A stretch of DNA of 15,255 bases from an uncultured Mycoplasmatota bacterium (GCA_948472605.1 CAOKUH010000025.1:1-15255), one strand, 5' to 3'; shown: positions 5,925 through 14,948, counted from the first letter of the stretch. The notes: generated by a model from the sequence alone, not told the origin. Program-made: numbers and translations.

Positions 5925-7181
5925 ATGATTACAAAACCTAAAGGAACTTATGATGTAATAGATACAGATGCCATTAAATTAAGAAAGATAAATCGAATGA
6001 TTGATTATTATTGTGAATTTTACAATTATGATTTAATTAGAACCCCAATCTTTGAATCACGTGAATTATTTCATCGAACAGTTGGGGATGATACTGATAT
6101 AGTAACAAAAGAAACTTATGATTTTAAAGATCGAAGTGATAGAGAACTTACTTTAAGACCAGAGGGAACAGCAGGAGTTGTTAGAAGTTTTATCGAAAAT
6201 AAAATGTATGGTTCTAATATGCCAAGGAAACTCTATTATAATGGTACAATGTATCGATATGAAAGACCAGGTAATGGTAGAAATAGAGAATTTACACAAT
6301 TTGGAGTTGAAATACTAGGAAGCAATGATGTAGCTGTTGATGCTGAAGTAATATCTTTTGGCTATCGTTTATTTGAAGATTTAGGATTTAAAGACTTAAA
6401 TGTTAAAATAAATAGTCTAGGAAATAAAATAGATCGAGAAAACTACAAAATTGCCTTAAAAGATTATTTAAAACCACATTTAAATGACCTATGCGAAGAT
6501 TGTAAAATAAGATATGAAAAAAATCCATTACGTATATTGGATTGTAAAGTGGATAAAAATTCTGATATTCTAAAAAATGTTCCTAATATATTAGATTATC
6601 AAAGTGAAGAATCTAAAAAACGTTTTAACAAAGTTTTAGAATATTTAGAATATTTAGATATTGATTATGAAGTAGACCATAAATTAGTTAGAGGCCTAGA
6701 TTATTATGATTACACTGTATTTGAAATTGAAAGTAATGAGGAAATATTAGCTGGTGCTAATACTATTGCTGCAGGGGGAAGATACAATGATTTAGTAGAA
6801 ACTCTTGGAGGACCTAGCACTCCATGTATGGGCTTTGCTTGTGGAATAGAGCGTATTATGTTAGCAATGGATGAATTTGAGAATACGTTAAAACAAGGTA
6901 TTAATTGTTATATTATGTATGTAAATGAAGAGGAAAAAATAAAAGCCATAACCCTTGCCCAAGATTTACGCCAAAGTGGAGTAAGTGTCGATTATGATAC
7001 AACAGGTAGAAGTTTAAAAAGTCAATTTAAAGAAGCAGATCGTAATAAAGCAGAATTATTAATTATCTTAAATAGTGAAGATTTAAATAAAGGTTTAATA
7101 ACTATTAAAGATAATTTAACAAAAGAGGAAATAAAAATAGATGAATCTGAAATAATAGATTATATCGTTACAAATGGATAG
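5925..7181 (+). CDS. hisS: histidine--tRNA ligase (HisRS)
   Basis: Charges tRNA-His with histidine in the cytoplasm using ATP. The 418 residues match bacterial HisRS length. Class II motifs are clear: motif 1 around TPIFESRELFHRTVGDDTD (40-58), the LRPEGTA segment (78-84), motif 2 with MYRYERP and REFTQFGVE (109-129), the histidine-binding signature LVRGLDYYDYTVFE (254-267), and motif 3 at AAGGRYNDLV then GFACGIERI (282-311). The C-terminal 90 or so residues form the anticodon-binding domain. In motif 2 the usual Q.GR.RQF.QFG is GNGRNREFTQFG, a mild variation. The start has an excellent ribosome site (AAAGGAGG, 9 bases away) and lies just after the T-box terminator. It is the first gene of the operon, so its expression depends on read-through of the leader. 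Confidence 0.97.
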   Translation: MITKPKGTYDVIDTDAIKLRKINRMIDYYCEFYNYDLIRTPIFESRELFHRTVGDDTDIVTKETYDFKDRSDRELTLRPEGTAGVVRSFIENKMYGSNMPRKLYYNGTMYRYERPGNGRNREFTQFGVEILGSNDVAVDAEVISFGYRLFEDLGFKDLNVKINSLGNKIDRENYKIALKDYLKPHLNDLCEDCKIRYEKNPLRILDCKVDKNSDILKNVPNILDYQSEESKKRFNKVLEYLEYLDIDYEVDHKLVRGLDYYDYTVFEIESNEEILAGANTIAAGGRYNDLVETLGGPSTPCMGFACGIERIMLAMDEFENTLKQGINCYIMYVNEEEKIKAITLAQDLRQSGVSVDYDTTGRSLKSQFKEADRNKAELLIILNSEDLNKGLITIKDNLTKEEIKIDESEIIDYIVTNG

Positions 7182-7191
7182 GAGAATAATA

Positions 7192-8556
7192 ATGGATTTA
7201 AAAGAAATTTTTGATAATATTGATACTTTAGTAAATAAAGAAGTTGAAGTAAATGGTTGGATTAGGAATCACCGAAGACAAAAAGATTTTGGTTTTATAG
7301 ATTTTAGTGATGGGACCTGTTTTAAACATATGCAAATTGTTTATGATACAACTTTAGACAATTTTGAAACCATTAGTAAAACTTTAGTAGGTAGTGCCTT
7401 AAATATAAAAGGTACATTAATAAAATCTCTAGGTAAACAACCTTTTGAAATTAAAGCTACTAGTATTATTGTTTTAGGAAGTTGTTCTGAGGATTATCCT
7501 ATACAACCTAAAAGGCATACAAAAGAATTTTTAAGAGAAGTTGCATACTTAAGACCACGTACTAATCTTTTTCAAGCTGTATTTAGAGTAAGAAGTGTTG
7601 CCTCTTATGCTATTCATAAGTATTTTCAAGAAAGAGGATATGTTTACTTTCATGCACCTTTACTAACAGCAAGTGATTGTGAAGGTGCTGGAGAAATGTT
7701 TCAAGTTACCACATTGCCCGTAGAAAAATTAAAAGGAGAAATTGATTATTCTAAAGATTTTTTTGGCAAAATGACCAATTTGACAGTAAGTGGCCAATTA
7801 GAAGCAGAAACATTTGCAACAGCATACAAGAAAACTTATACTTTTGGCCCAACATTTAGAGCGGAAAACTCTAATACTAAAACCCATGCTGCAGAATTTT
7901 GGATGATTGAACCAGAAATATGCTTTTGCGATTTAAATGGTGACATGGATATTATGGAAGATATGCTAAAATATGTTGTCAAATATGTTTTAGATGAATG
8001 TCCAGATGAAATGAATTTTTTTAATGAATTTGTTGAAGTTGGGATAATAGATAAATTAAATAAATTAATAAAATCAAAATTTACAAGAATTGATCATGAA
8101 GAGGTCATAAAAATATTAAAAAATGCTGATGTTAAATGGGATTTTGAACCAGAATATGGCAGTGATATTGCTAAAGAACATGAAAAATACATTACTGAAT
8201 ATTTTGATGGTCCTGTATTTATCAAAAATTGGCCGAAAGACATTAAAGCTTTCTATATGAAACAAAATGAAGATGGAAAAACAGTTGCAGCAGTTGATTT
8301 AGAAGTACCAGGAGCTGGAGAATTGATGGGTGGAAGTCAAAGAGAAGAGGACTATGATAAACTAATAAATCGTATGAAAGAAATGAATATGGAATATACT
8401 AGTCTTGATTGGTATCTTAATTTAAGAAAATTTGGAACATGTGTTCACTCAGGATTTGGTATGGGCTTTGAAAGATTATTAATATACCTAACAGGAGTGG
8501 ATAATATTCGTGATGTTATTCCATATCCAAGAACTCCTGGAAATTGTGAATTTTAA
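7192..8556 (+). CDS. asnS: asparagine--tRNA ligase (AsnRS)
   Basis: Charges tRNA-Asn directly with asparagine. The N-terminal 100 or so residues are the OB-fold anticodon domain (VNGWIRNHRRQKDFGFIDF). The class II core has YLRPRTNLFQAVFRVRS, EGAGEMFQVTTL, FGPTFRAENSNTKTHAAEFW with MIEPE (motif 2), and GFGMGFERLLIYLTG then VIPYPRTPGNCEF at the C-terminus (motif 3). The signature phrases NSNT..H.AEFWM and the PRTPG.. end separate AsnRS from AspRS. I chose the ATG at 7192 (454 residues) over one at 7174, because AGGAG at 7180-7184 is correctly spaced for 7192 while the earlier ATG overlaps the end of hisS and adds MDRRII without a ribosome site. It follows hisS by 10 bases. Having AsnRS means the amidotransferase later in the operon is probably needed for Gln rather than Asn. 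Confidence 0.95.
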   Translation: MDLKEIFDNIDTLVNKEVEVNGWIRNHRRQKDFGFIDFSDGTCFKHMQIVYDTTLDNFETISKTLVGSALNIKGTLIKSLGKQPFEIKATSIIVLGSCSEDYPIQPKRHTKEFLREVAYLRPRTNLFQAVFRVRSVASYAIHKYFQERGYVYFHAPLLTASDCEGAGEMFQVTTLPVEKLKGEIDYSKDFFGKMTNLTVSGQLEAETFATAYKKTYTFGPTFRAENSNTKTHAAEFWMIEPEICFCDLNGDMDIMEDMLKYVVKYVLDECPDEMNFFNEFVEVGIIDKLNKLIKSKFTRIDHEEVIKILKNADVKWDFEPEYGSDIAKEHEKYITEYFDGPVFIKNWPKDIKAFYMKQNEDGKTVAAVDLEVPGAGELMGGSQREEDYDKLINRMKEMNMEYTSLDWYLNLRKFGTCVHSGFGMGFERLLIYLTGVDNIRDVIPYPRTPGNCEF

Positions 8557-8571
8557 ATAGGAATTGTAAAT

Positions 8572-8751
8572 ATGGATAATAGTGAAAAAAAATTAATTGA
8601 ATATTTAATTGAAATGGGAATAGAACTCATAGTCGATGATAATAAGGGTGGAAAAAAACTAAATCCAATTTTTAATGCAACTAATAAAGTTTTAAAAGAA
8701 AAATATGGAATCGATATGAAAAATATAGAGCAAAGGGGAAGAAATAAATGA
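8572..8751 (+). CDS. small protein of unknown function, 59 residues
   Basis: A short open frame starts at an ATG 15 bases after asnS, behind AGGAA spaced 8 bases. It ends at a TGA that overlaps the next start codon (ATGA at 8748-8751). It begins MDNSEKKLIEYLIEMGIELI and continues with a Lys/Gly turn (DNKGGKKL) and a helical KVLKEKYGIDMKNIE. No signal peptide, membrane segment or cysteine is present and I recognise no family. The ribosome site, the four-base stop/start overlap and its place between asnS and aspS argue that it is a real, translationally coupled gene. Confidence 0.65.
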   Translation: MDNSEKKLIEYLIEMGIELIVDDNKGGKKLNPIFNATNKVLKEKYGIDMKNIEQRGRNK

Positions 8752-9011
8752 ACATAGAAGAAATAATCGAAAAATATGAAAAAAGTACTTTAAAAAATAT
8801 CAATATAGAAAATATGAAAAAAATTTTGAAATTTTTAGAATCTCAAAATTGTCAATTTTTAGAAGATATTATAGAAGATTATTTAGACTTGTTTACTTTT
8901 GATTTTAACGATTTTGTCCTTAAATATAAACATTTGAACGAAAAATATGATCATAAATTTTTAGAAGAAGCTAGTTTAGATATGAATATGCTAGAAGAGT
9001 TTTATTATTAA
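8748..9011 (+). CDS. unknown acidic helical protein, 87 residues
   Basis: A GGGGAAG ribosome site lies inside the end of the preceding small gene, and the two overlap by four bases. The protein is predicted to be all helical and acidic: it opens MNIEEIIEKYEK, has KKILKFLE and FLEDIIEDYLDLFTFD in the middle, and ends LDMNMLEEFYY. No domain is recognised. Membership of the aminoacyl-tRNA operon might hint at a role in translation, but such operons also pick up unrelated genes. Its composition (Glu, Lys, Ile, Asn) matches the neighbours, so there is no sign of recent transfer. Confidence 0.7.
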   Translation: MNIEEIIEKYEKSTLKNINIENMKKILKFLESQNCQFLEDIIEDYLDLFTFDFNDFVLKYKHLNEKYDHKFLEEASLDMNMLEEFYY

Positions 9012-9027
9012 TAAAGGGAGTTAAATA

Positions 9028-9825
9028 ATGAATTTAGTAAATATAATTTATCGCTATGTGAATCGTTTTATAAATTGTGAAAAATTAATTAATCTTTTAG
9101 AAAATATAGATAAGAAAGTGTTTACAAAAGATGAATTAGAAGAAATAAATAAACTTATAAATGAAGTTAAAGAAATAGTTAAAATTGTACCTAATGAAAT
9201 TGATGTTATCGAAGTAAAAAGATTAGAATCCATTAATCGTATGTTAGAGGCTTATAAGAAAGTTTTAGATAGTGATAATTTAGATAAAGAAGAAAGAGAG
9301 TTTGTTGAAAAGCAGTATAATAATATGTTAGAAGAAAAAGAAAAAGTTTCTGATGGTGGTCCAAGATACGAAAAACTATTTGAACTATTAACCCATTTTC
9401 CTATATATAATAAAACTTGTTTACAAATGGATGATTTAACTCTATTAGAGTTTATTACCCAATATATATATGTTCCATTACCACCTCCAATTACACAAGA
9501 AAATTTTGATGAATTAATTGAAGTTGGTATTAAAGAAGATAAGCGAGAAGCTTTATGGCGAATGGCAATGAACTATACGCGAAAAAACAAAAATTTTTCT
9601 AAAATAGAAGACTACTTTATATTAAAAAGAGATGATTATTACTTAGCAGAACTTATTAGTGGTGTAAATGAGGATTTAGATTTAGATAGATTAATTGATA
9701 AAGTTTTGAAAACTAAAGATACTGAGTTTATTAAAGAACTTGTAAATACTCCTTACTTAGATCCAATATTTACAGATAGCCAAAAAGAAAAAATGAATAA
9801 TGCAATAAAGAAAGAAGATGAATAA
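9028..9825 (+). CDS. unknown helical protein, 265 residues
   Basis: Starts behind AAAGGGAG with 7-base spacing, 16 bases after the preceding gene. Residues about 30-115 are strongly helical and charged and probably form a coiled coil (DELEEINKLINEVKEIVK, then KEEREFVEKQYNNMLEEKEK). A turn, SDGGPRYEKLF, leads to a second part (115-265) with a striking VPLPPPITQENFDEL and then short helical pairs ending DSQKEKMNNAIKKEDE. No signal peptide, membrane segment or catalytic motif is visible and I recognise no family. Its stop is three bases before aspS, whose own ribosome site is weak, so translation of aspS may depend on ribosomes finishing this gene. That coupling is the main clue that it belongs functionally in the operon. 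Confidence 0.8.
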   Translation: MNLVNIIYRYVNRFINCEKLINLLENIDKKVFTKDELEEINKLINEVKEIVKIVPNEIDVIEVKRLESINRMLEAYKKVLDSDNLDKEEREFVEKQYNNMLEEKEKVSDGGPRYEKLFELLTHFPIYNKTCLQMDDLTLLEFITQYIYVPLPPPITQENFDELIEVGIKEDKREALWRMAMNYTRKNKNFSKIEDYFILKRDDYYLAELISGVNEDLDLDRLIDKVLKTKDTEFIKELVNTPYLDPIFTDSQKEKMNNAIKKEDE

Positions 9826-9828
9826 ATA

Positions 9829-11598
9829 ATGAAACAATATAATAATGGAGAATTTAGAAAAAGTGATATAAACAAAGAATACACAGTTTATGGTTGGGTC
9901 AACAAACGACGTGACATGGGAGGAGTAATATTTGTTGATTTAAGAGATCGTTCAGGCTTTTTACAAGTTGTTTTCAATAGAAGTTTTTTGACTGATGATT
10001 TTGCTCTAGCAGAAAGCTTAAAAAATGAATATTGTATTAAAGTAACGGGTGAATTAATCCCAAGAACTGATGATATGATTAATCCTAAAATTCCAACCGG
10101 CGAAGTAGAATTAATGGTTAAGAATTTAGAAATATTAAGTGAATGTGAAGTACTACCTTTTAATGTTTATGAAGATAAGGAAGTTAGTGAACAAGTAGCA
10201 TTAAAATATCGCTATTTAGATTTAAGAAGAGAAAAACTGCAAAACACTATTAGAACTAGATCACTTATAACAGCTAGTGTAAGAGAATTTTTAAATAAAG
10301 AAGAATTTTTAGAAATAGAAACACCTATACTTTGTAAATCAACTCCTGAAGGTGCAAGGGACTATATCGTACCATCAAGAGTAAATAAGGGTTCCTTTTA
10401 TGCGCTTCCTCAAAGTCCCCAAATATTTAAACAATTACTAATGGTGGGAGGATTTGAGAAATATTATCAAATAGCTAAATGTTTTCGTGATGAAGATTTA
10501 AGAGCAGATCGACAACCAGAGTTTACGCAAATAGATTTAGAAATGAGTTTTGCAAGTCAAGAAGATGTGATAACTTTAGTGGAAAAAATGATTAAACATG
10601 TCGTAAAAAAAGTAAAAGGCATTGATTTAAAAGATTTCCCTCGAATATCCTATAAAGAAGCAATGGATAAATATGGTTCTGATAAACCTGATACAAGATT
10701 CGAAATGGAACTTTTAGATTTAACAGAAATACTTCGTGGTACTAAAATGAATGTATTTAATAATGTAATCGAAAGTGGAGGAATTGTTAAATGTTTAATT
10801 GTAAAAAACAATGGCGATAAATATTCTAGAAGTGATGTAGAACATTTAACTGATTTCGTTAAAATATATGGAGCTAAAGGACTAGCTTGGTTAAAATACG
10901 ATACAGATACATTTAATGGTGTAATTGCAAAAAACTTAGAACCAGAAAAACTAGAAGATATGAAAAAAACTTATAATATTGAAAACAACGATTTAATTTT
11001 AATCGTGGCTGATAAGAAGAAAATTGTTTATGATTCATTAGGAGCTTTACGACTTAAAATCGCCCAAGAATTAAATTTAATTGATACCAATAAATTGAAT
11101 TTTTTATGGGTTTTAGATTTTCCTATGTTTGAATACTCTGAAACAGAGGGAAGATATAAAGCTATGCACCATCCATTCACCATGCCTGCAAGTATAGAAA
11201 ATTTAAAAAATGATAAAGAAAATGTTTTAAGTATAGCCTACGATATAGTTTTAAATGGCTATGAACTTGGAGGAGGTTCAGTACGTATTCATGACCCTAA
11301 AATTCAAAAAGTTGTTTTTGATGCTTTAGAATTAACTGAAGAGGATATAAAAAATAAATTTGGTTTCTTTATGGATGCATTTAAATTTGGAGCTCCTCCT
11401 CATGCTGGACTTGCCATTGGACTTGAAAGATTTACAATGCTATTAACTGGTACTGATAATATAAAAGATGTAATAGCTTTTCCAAAAACACAAAGTGCAA
11501 GTTGTTTAATGAGTGAAGCTCCTAATATAGTATCTGCTTCTCAATTAGAAGAATTAGGTATTAATTTAATAGAGGATGAAAATGATAATATTGATTAA
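9829..11598 (+). CDS. aspS: aspartate--tRNA ligase (AspRS), bacterial type
   Basis: Charges tRNA-Asp in the cytoplasm. The 589 residues have the bacterial layout: OB-fold (1-105; YGWVNKRRDMGGVIFVDLRD), class II core with motif 1 (FLEIETPILCKSTPEGARD, 160-178), motif 2 (CFRDEDLRADRQPEFTQIDL, 218-237), a bacterial GAD insert (about 285-420), and motif 3 (GAPPHAGLAIGLERFTMLL, 521-539; DVIAFPKT). Two things are unusual. Motif 3 has PHAG where most bacterial AspRS have PHGG. The positions that I recall as separating tRNA-Asp-only enzymes (Leu30, Lys82 in E. coli) from relaxed ones (His, Gly) are Met30 and Asp82 here, so specificity cannot be read from them. AsnRS in the same operon makes a strict AspRS the simpler assumption. 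The ribosome site is weak. Confidence 0.96.
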   Translation: MKQYNNGEFRKSDINKEYTVYGWVNKRRDMGGVIFVDLRDRSGFLQVVFNRSFLTDDFALAESLKNEYCIKVTGELIPRTDDMINPKIPTGEVELMVKNLEILSECEVLPFNVYEDKEVSEQVALKYRYLDLRREKLQNTIRTRSLITASVREFLNKEEFLEIETPILCKSTPEGARDYIVPSRVNKGSFYALPQSPQIFKQLLMVGGFEKYYQIAKCFRDEDLRADRQPEFTQIDLEMSFASQEDVITLVEKMIKHVVKKVKGIDLKDFPRISYKEAMDKYGSDKPDTRFEMELLDLTEILRGTKMNVFNNVIESGGIVKCLIVKNNGDKYSRSDVEHLTDFVKIYGAKGLAWLKYDTDTFNGVIAKNLEPEKLEDMKKTYNIENNDLILIVADKKKIVYDSLGALRLKIAQELNLIDTNKLNFLWVLDFPMFEYSETEGRYKAMHHPFTMPASIENLKNDKENVLSIAYDIVLNGYELGGGSVRIHDPKIQKVVFDALELTEEDIKNKFGFFMDAFKFGAPPHAGLAIGLERFTMLLTGTDNIKDVIAFPKTQSASCLMSEAPNIVSASQLEELGINLIEDENDNID

Positions 11599-11616
11599 AA
11601 TGAAAGGATGAAGAAA

Positions 11617-11925
11617 ATGAATAATAAATTTACCAAAGAATTAGTTGATGATTTAGCATCTAAATTACTAATTGGCTTAAGTTTTGAAGAAAATAAAATG
11701 GTTTTAGATGAATTTGCTATAATTGATGAAAATTTAAGCAAAGTAGAAAATATTCCCAATATAGAAACAATTGAACCAATGACTCATACTTTAGATGATT
11801 TTATATTTACTTTAAGAGAAGATGAGGCGACATCTTCAATTGATATAAAAGATGCTTTAAGAAATTCTGATGCCACTGAAGGAAGAGAAATAGAAGTACC
11901 TATAGTAGTAGGAGGGGATAACTAA
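11617..11925 (+). CDS. gatC: Asp/Glu-tRNA amidotransferase subunit C
   Basis: GatC is the small belt subunit that wraps around GatA and GatB. At 102 residues it has the family layout: an N-terminal helical part (KELVDDLASKLLIGLSFEEN), a middle NIETIEPMTHTL, the FTLREDEA segment matching the family LR.DE, then ALRNSDATEGREIEVPIVVG matching AL.NAP...G..F.VP.V. I chose the ATG at 11617 rather than 11608, because the only ribosome site (AAAGG, 11603-11607) touches the earlier ATG and sits at a correct distance from the later one. It begins 18 bases after aspS, and its stop shares one base with the gatA start (TAATG). Confidence 0.9.
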   Translation: MNNKFTKELVDDLASKLLIGLSFEENKMVLDEFAIIDENLSKVENIPNIETIEPMTHTLDDFIFTLREDEATSSIDIKDALRNSDATEGREIEVPIVVGGDN

Positions 11926-13373
11926 TGAATAAAAGTATTAAAGAATTACATGATAGCTTGAAAAAGGGCGAAGTAACTAGCGAAGACCTAATTAAAGAAG
12001 CCTTAGAAAAATCCCATGATATTAATGCTAAATATAATGCTTTTGTAACAATTATAGATGATGCTAAACCAACGTCTTTGACTGATAATTTACTTTCTGG
12101 TATTCCTTTTGGAATAAAGGATAATTATTCCACAAAAGATATTTTAACAACTGGCTCATCTAATGCTTTAAAAGACTATGTACCCTTTTTTAATGCTACT
12201 GCTGTTCAAAAATTATTAGATGCAGGAGCCGTACCAGTTAATAAAACGGTCTTAGATGAATTTGGAATGGGTGGAACAGGCACTACTGGACATACAGGTA
12301 TTGTGAAAAATCCTTGGGATCCTAAAAGAATGACAGCTGGATCAAGTGCAGGTTCTGCATGTGCTGTTGCTTTAGGTGTTTATCCTTATGCTCTTGGAAG
12401 CGATACAGGAGATTCTATTAGAAAACCTGCTGCTTATTGTGGAATTGTAGGATATAAACCTACTTATGGAATGATTTCAAGATATGGTTTATTTCCCTTT
12501 GCCTCAAGTTTAGACCATTGTGGAGTCTTAACAAGAAACGTTTTAGATGCCGCCATAGTTGTTGATACAATGAAAGGTATAGATAAAAATGATATGACTA
12601 GTTGGGATTCAAAAGACATTAACTTATATAAAAGTATAAATGGAGAGGTCAAAGGAAAAAAACTATGTTACATTAAAGAACTATGTGACTTAAATAATTA
12701 CGAAAATCCTACGGAAGAATTAAAAAGCCATTTAAATAATTTTATGGATAAATTAGAGATTTTTAAAAAATTAGGCATAGAAATAGATTGTGTCTCAATT
12801 CCTAAAAACTTATTAGATGCACTTCCAAGTGTTTATGTTGCTATATCTTGTGCTGAAGCTACAAGTAATTTATCTAATTTAACAGGTATTATCTTTGGCC
12901 CTAGAGGAAATGGTAAAAATGTTACAGAAATGATGATGGATCATAGAACTAAAGGTTTCTCTCCTTTAATTAAAAGAAGATTAGTAATAGGATCTTATAT
13001 TTTACAAAAAGAACAACAAGAAAGATATTTTAAAAATGCCCAAAGAGTTAGAAGACTTTTAGTAGATGCATGGAAAAAATTATATGAAAAATATGATGCT
13101 GTTATTCTTCCTGTTGGAAGTGGACCTGCTAAACACTTAGATGGCTCAAAAGATATTTTAACTAAAGATACTGCGCCTTTAGAAGAACATTTACAAATAG
13201 GTAATTTTGGTGGTTTCCCATCAATTACTATTCCTGATGGATTTGTAAATAATTTACCAGTTGGTTTAAATATAACAGGTAATTGTTATGATGATGCTAA
13301 TATTTTAAATATTGCTTATGCTCTTGAAAACGCCATGGAATATAAAAATCAAATTGCTAAGGAGGTGAGGTAA
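11925..13373 (+). CDS. gatA: Glu-tRNA(Gln) amidotransferase subunit A
   Basis: GatA frees ammonia from glutamine and passes it to GatB. The 482 residues show the amidase signature family with its Lys/Ser/Ser triad: Lys65 in FGIKDN, the cis-Ser in TAGSSAGSACA (Ser140), and the nucleophile Ser164 in GSDTGDSIRKPAAYCG. Two departures from the usual motifs stand out: TAGSSAGS instead of PGGSSGGS, and TGDS instead of TGGS, which puts an Asp next to the nucleophile. The rest (PTYGMISRYGLFPFASSLD, and near the C-terminus FPSITIP..F...LPVGLNI.G) is standard. The ribosome site is a strong AGGAGGGG inside the end of gatC, and gatB follows with no gap, as expected for a complex made in equal amounts. The triad is complete, so I expect an active enzyme. 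Confidence 0.94.
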   Translation: MNKSIKELHDSLKKGEVTSEDLIKEALEKSHDINAKYNAFVTIIDDAKPTSLTDNLLSGIPFGIKDNYSTKDILTTGSSNALKDYVPFFNATAVQKLLDAGAVPVNKTVLDEFGMGGTGTTGHTGIVKNPWDPKRMTAGSSAGSACAVALGVYPYALGSDTGDSIRKPAAYCGIVGYKPTYGMISRYGLFPFASSLDHCGVLTRNVLDAAIVVDTMKGIDKNDMTSWDSKDINLYKSINGEVKGKKLCYIKELCDLNNYENPTEELKSHLNNFMDKLEIFKKLGIEIDCVSIPKNLLDALPSVYVAISCAEATSNLSNLTGIIFGPRGNGKNVTEMMMDHRTKGFSPLIKRRLVIGSYILQKEQQERYFKNAQRVRRLLVDAWKKLYEKYDAVILPVGSGPAKHLDGSKDILTKDTAPLEEHLQIGNFGGFPSITIPDGFVNNLPVGLNITGNCYDDANILNIAYALENAMEYKNQIAKEVR

Positions 13374-14804
13374 ATGGGAAAATATAAAGCGGTTATTGGT
13401 CTTGAAATGCATTGTGAACTTAAAAGTAATTCTAAAGTATTTTCAAGTGCTAAAAATTCCTATAATGAAACACCAAATGATAATATAAGTGCTGTTGATA
13501 TGGCATTTCCGGGGACATTACCTGTAGTTAATAAAAAATGTGTGAAAGATGCTTTAAAAATGAGTATTGCTCTTAATTGTACTCAACCAGAATATATGTA
13601 TTTTGATCGTAAGAATTATTATTACCCTGATTTACCTAAAGGATATCAAATAACCCAAATGGCCTCTCCTGTTGGTGTAAATGGTCATATCACGATTGAA
13701 TGTAATGGTGAAAAAATACCAGTAAACATTCATGATATCCATTTAGAAGAGGATGCAGCAAGCCTAGACCATTATTATGACACTTCATGTATAGATTACA
13801 ATAGAGCAGGAGTACCACTATTAGAATTGGTTACAGAACCATGCTTACATAGTGCTTTAGAAGCTGTAGCTTTTCTAGAACATATGAGAAGTGTCTATAA
13901 ATATTGCGATGTTTCAGAAGCTGATACGAAAAAAGGTCAAATTAGATGTGATGTTAATATATCAATTATGGATTATGATGCTACTGAACTTGGAACACGT
14001 GTTGAAGTTAAAAACATAAATTCTTTTGGGAATGTTTATGATGCTATTAACTATGAAATAAAAAGACAAAGTGAATTAAAAGATCAAGGTCGTTATGAAG
14101 AAATCGAACAAGAAACAAGAAGATTTGATGAGGAAAGTGGAACAACTATTAGAATGCGTTCTAAAGCTGATGCCATTGATTATAAATATTTTGTTGACCC
14201 AAACTTACCTAAATTTAAAATCAGTCCAGAATGGTTAGAAGAAATAAAAAAGGAAATTCCTCTTCTAGCCTTAGAGCGAAAAGAAAAATATATGAATGAA
14301 CTTAATCTTAGCGATTATGATGCTGGGGTCATAATTAAAGAAAGAGAATATGCAGAATATTTTGAAAGTTGCTTAAATATAGGAATAGATGCTAAAATTG
14401 CATGTAATTGGTTAACTACGCAAATTTTAGGAGAAATAAATAAATTAGAAATAAATATAAAAGATTTTTACTTAACACCAAGTCTCTTAAAACAAATAAT
14501 TGATGAAATTAATAAAGGAACTATTTCTTCAAAACAAGCCAAAGAAATATTCTATAAATCATTAGAGGAAAAGAAAGAACCAAAAACTTATATTAATAGC
14601 GATATGGCTCAAATTTCTGATAATGACGAACTTGAAACAATAATTAATAAAATATTAGAAGAAAGCCAAACTCAAGTTGAACAATATAAAAATGGCAAAG
14701 ACAACTTATTTGATTATTTTGTAGGTCAAGTTATGAAAAATACTAGAGGAAAAGCTAACCCTGTTATAACTAAAGAAATATTAAATAAAAAATTAAATAA
14801 TTAG
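13374..14804 (+). CDS. gatB: Asp/Glu-tRNA amidotransferase subunit B
   Basis: GatB binds the misacylated tRNA, activates the side-chain carboxylate with ATP and transfers ammonia to it, turning Glu-tRNA(Gln) into Gln-tRNA(Gln). The 476 residues match the family. Landmarks are VIGLEMHCELKSNSKVFSS at the start, FPGTLPVVN, FDRKNYYYPDLPKGYQITQ, IHDIHLEEDAASLDH, YNRAGVPLLELVTEPC, and EVKNINSF. The C-terminal 150 or so residues are the helical and YqeY-like tail that grips the tRNA elbow (VGQVMKNTRGKANP near the end). The cysteines that bind zinc in some GatB proteins are absent, as in many Bacillota. The start directly abuts the gatA stop, with GGAGGTGA just before it. It is the last gene of the operon. 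Confidence 0.96.
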   Translation: MGKYKAVIGLEMHCELKSNSKVFSSAKNSYNETPNDNISAVDMAFPGTLPVVNKKCVKDALKMSIALNCTQPEYMYFDRKNYYYPDLPKGYQITQMASPVGVNGHITIECNGEKIPVNIHDIHLEEDAASLDHYYDTSCIDYNRAGVPLLELVTEPCLHSALEAVAFLEHMRSVYKYCDVSEADTKKGQIRCDVNISIMDYDATELGTRVEVKNINSFGNVYDAINYEIKRQSELKDQGRYEEIEQETRRFDEESGTTIRMRSKADAIDYKYFVDPNLPKFKISPEWLEEIKKEIPLLALERKEKYMNELNLSDYDAGVIIKEREYAEYFESCLNIGIDAKIACNWLTTQILGEINKLEINIKDFYLTPSLLKQIIDEINKGTISSKQAKEIFYKSLEEKKEPKTYINSDMAQISDNDELETIINKILEESQTQVEQYKNGKDNLFDYFVGQVMKNTRGKANPVITKEILNKKLNN

Positions 14805-14809
14805 AATTT

Positions 14810-14841
14810 AAGGCAAATTTATATATGGATTTGCCTTTTTT
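14810..14841 (+). terminator. Rho-independent terminator of the aminoacyl-tRNA operon
   Basis: AAGGCAAAT (14810-14818) pairs perfectly with ATTTGCCTT (14829-14837) and runs into six T. It lies 6 bases after the gatB stop. Confidence 0.9.
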
Positions 14842-14948
14842 GCGCCTCCAAAATTTCTTTTCTTTAAAATCTTATCATTATTTATGCATTGCGTTTTGCA
14901 ATACATGTATGATAAACTAAATATAGTAAATAATAATAAAGAGAGTAT

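Noticed and set aside
12464..12652. 62-residue minus-strand open frame inside gatA
   Set aside because: It lies wholly within a strongly conserved part of gatA on the opposite strand and has no recognisable content.
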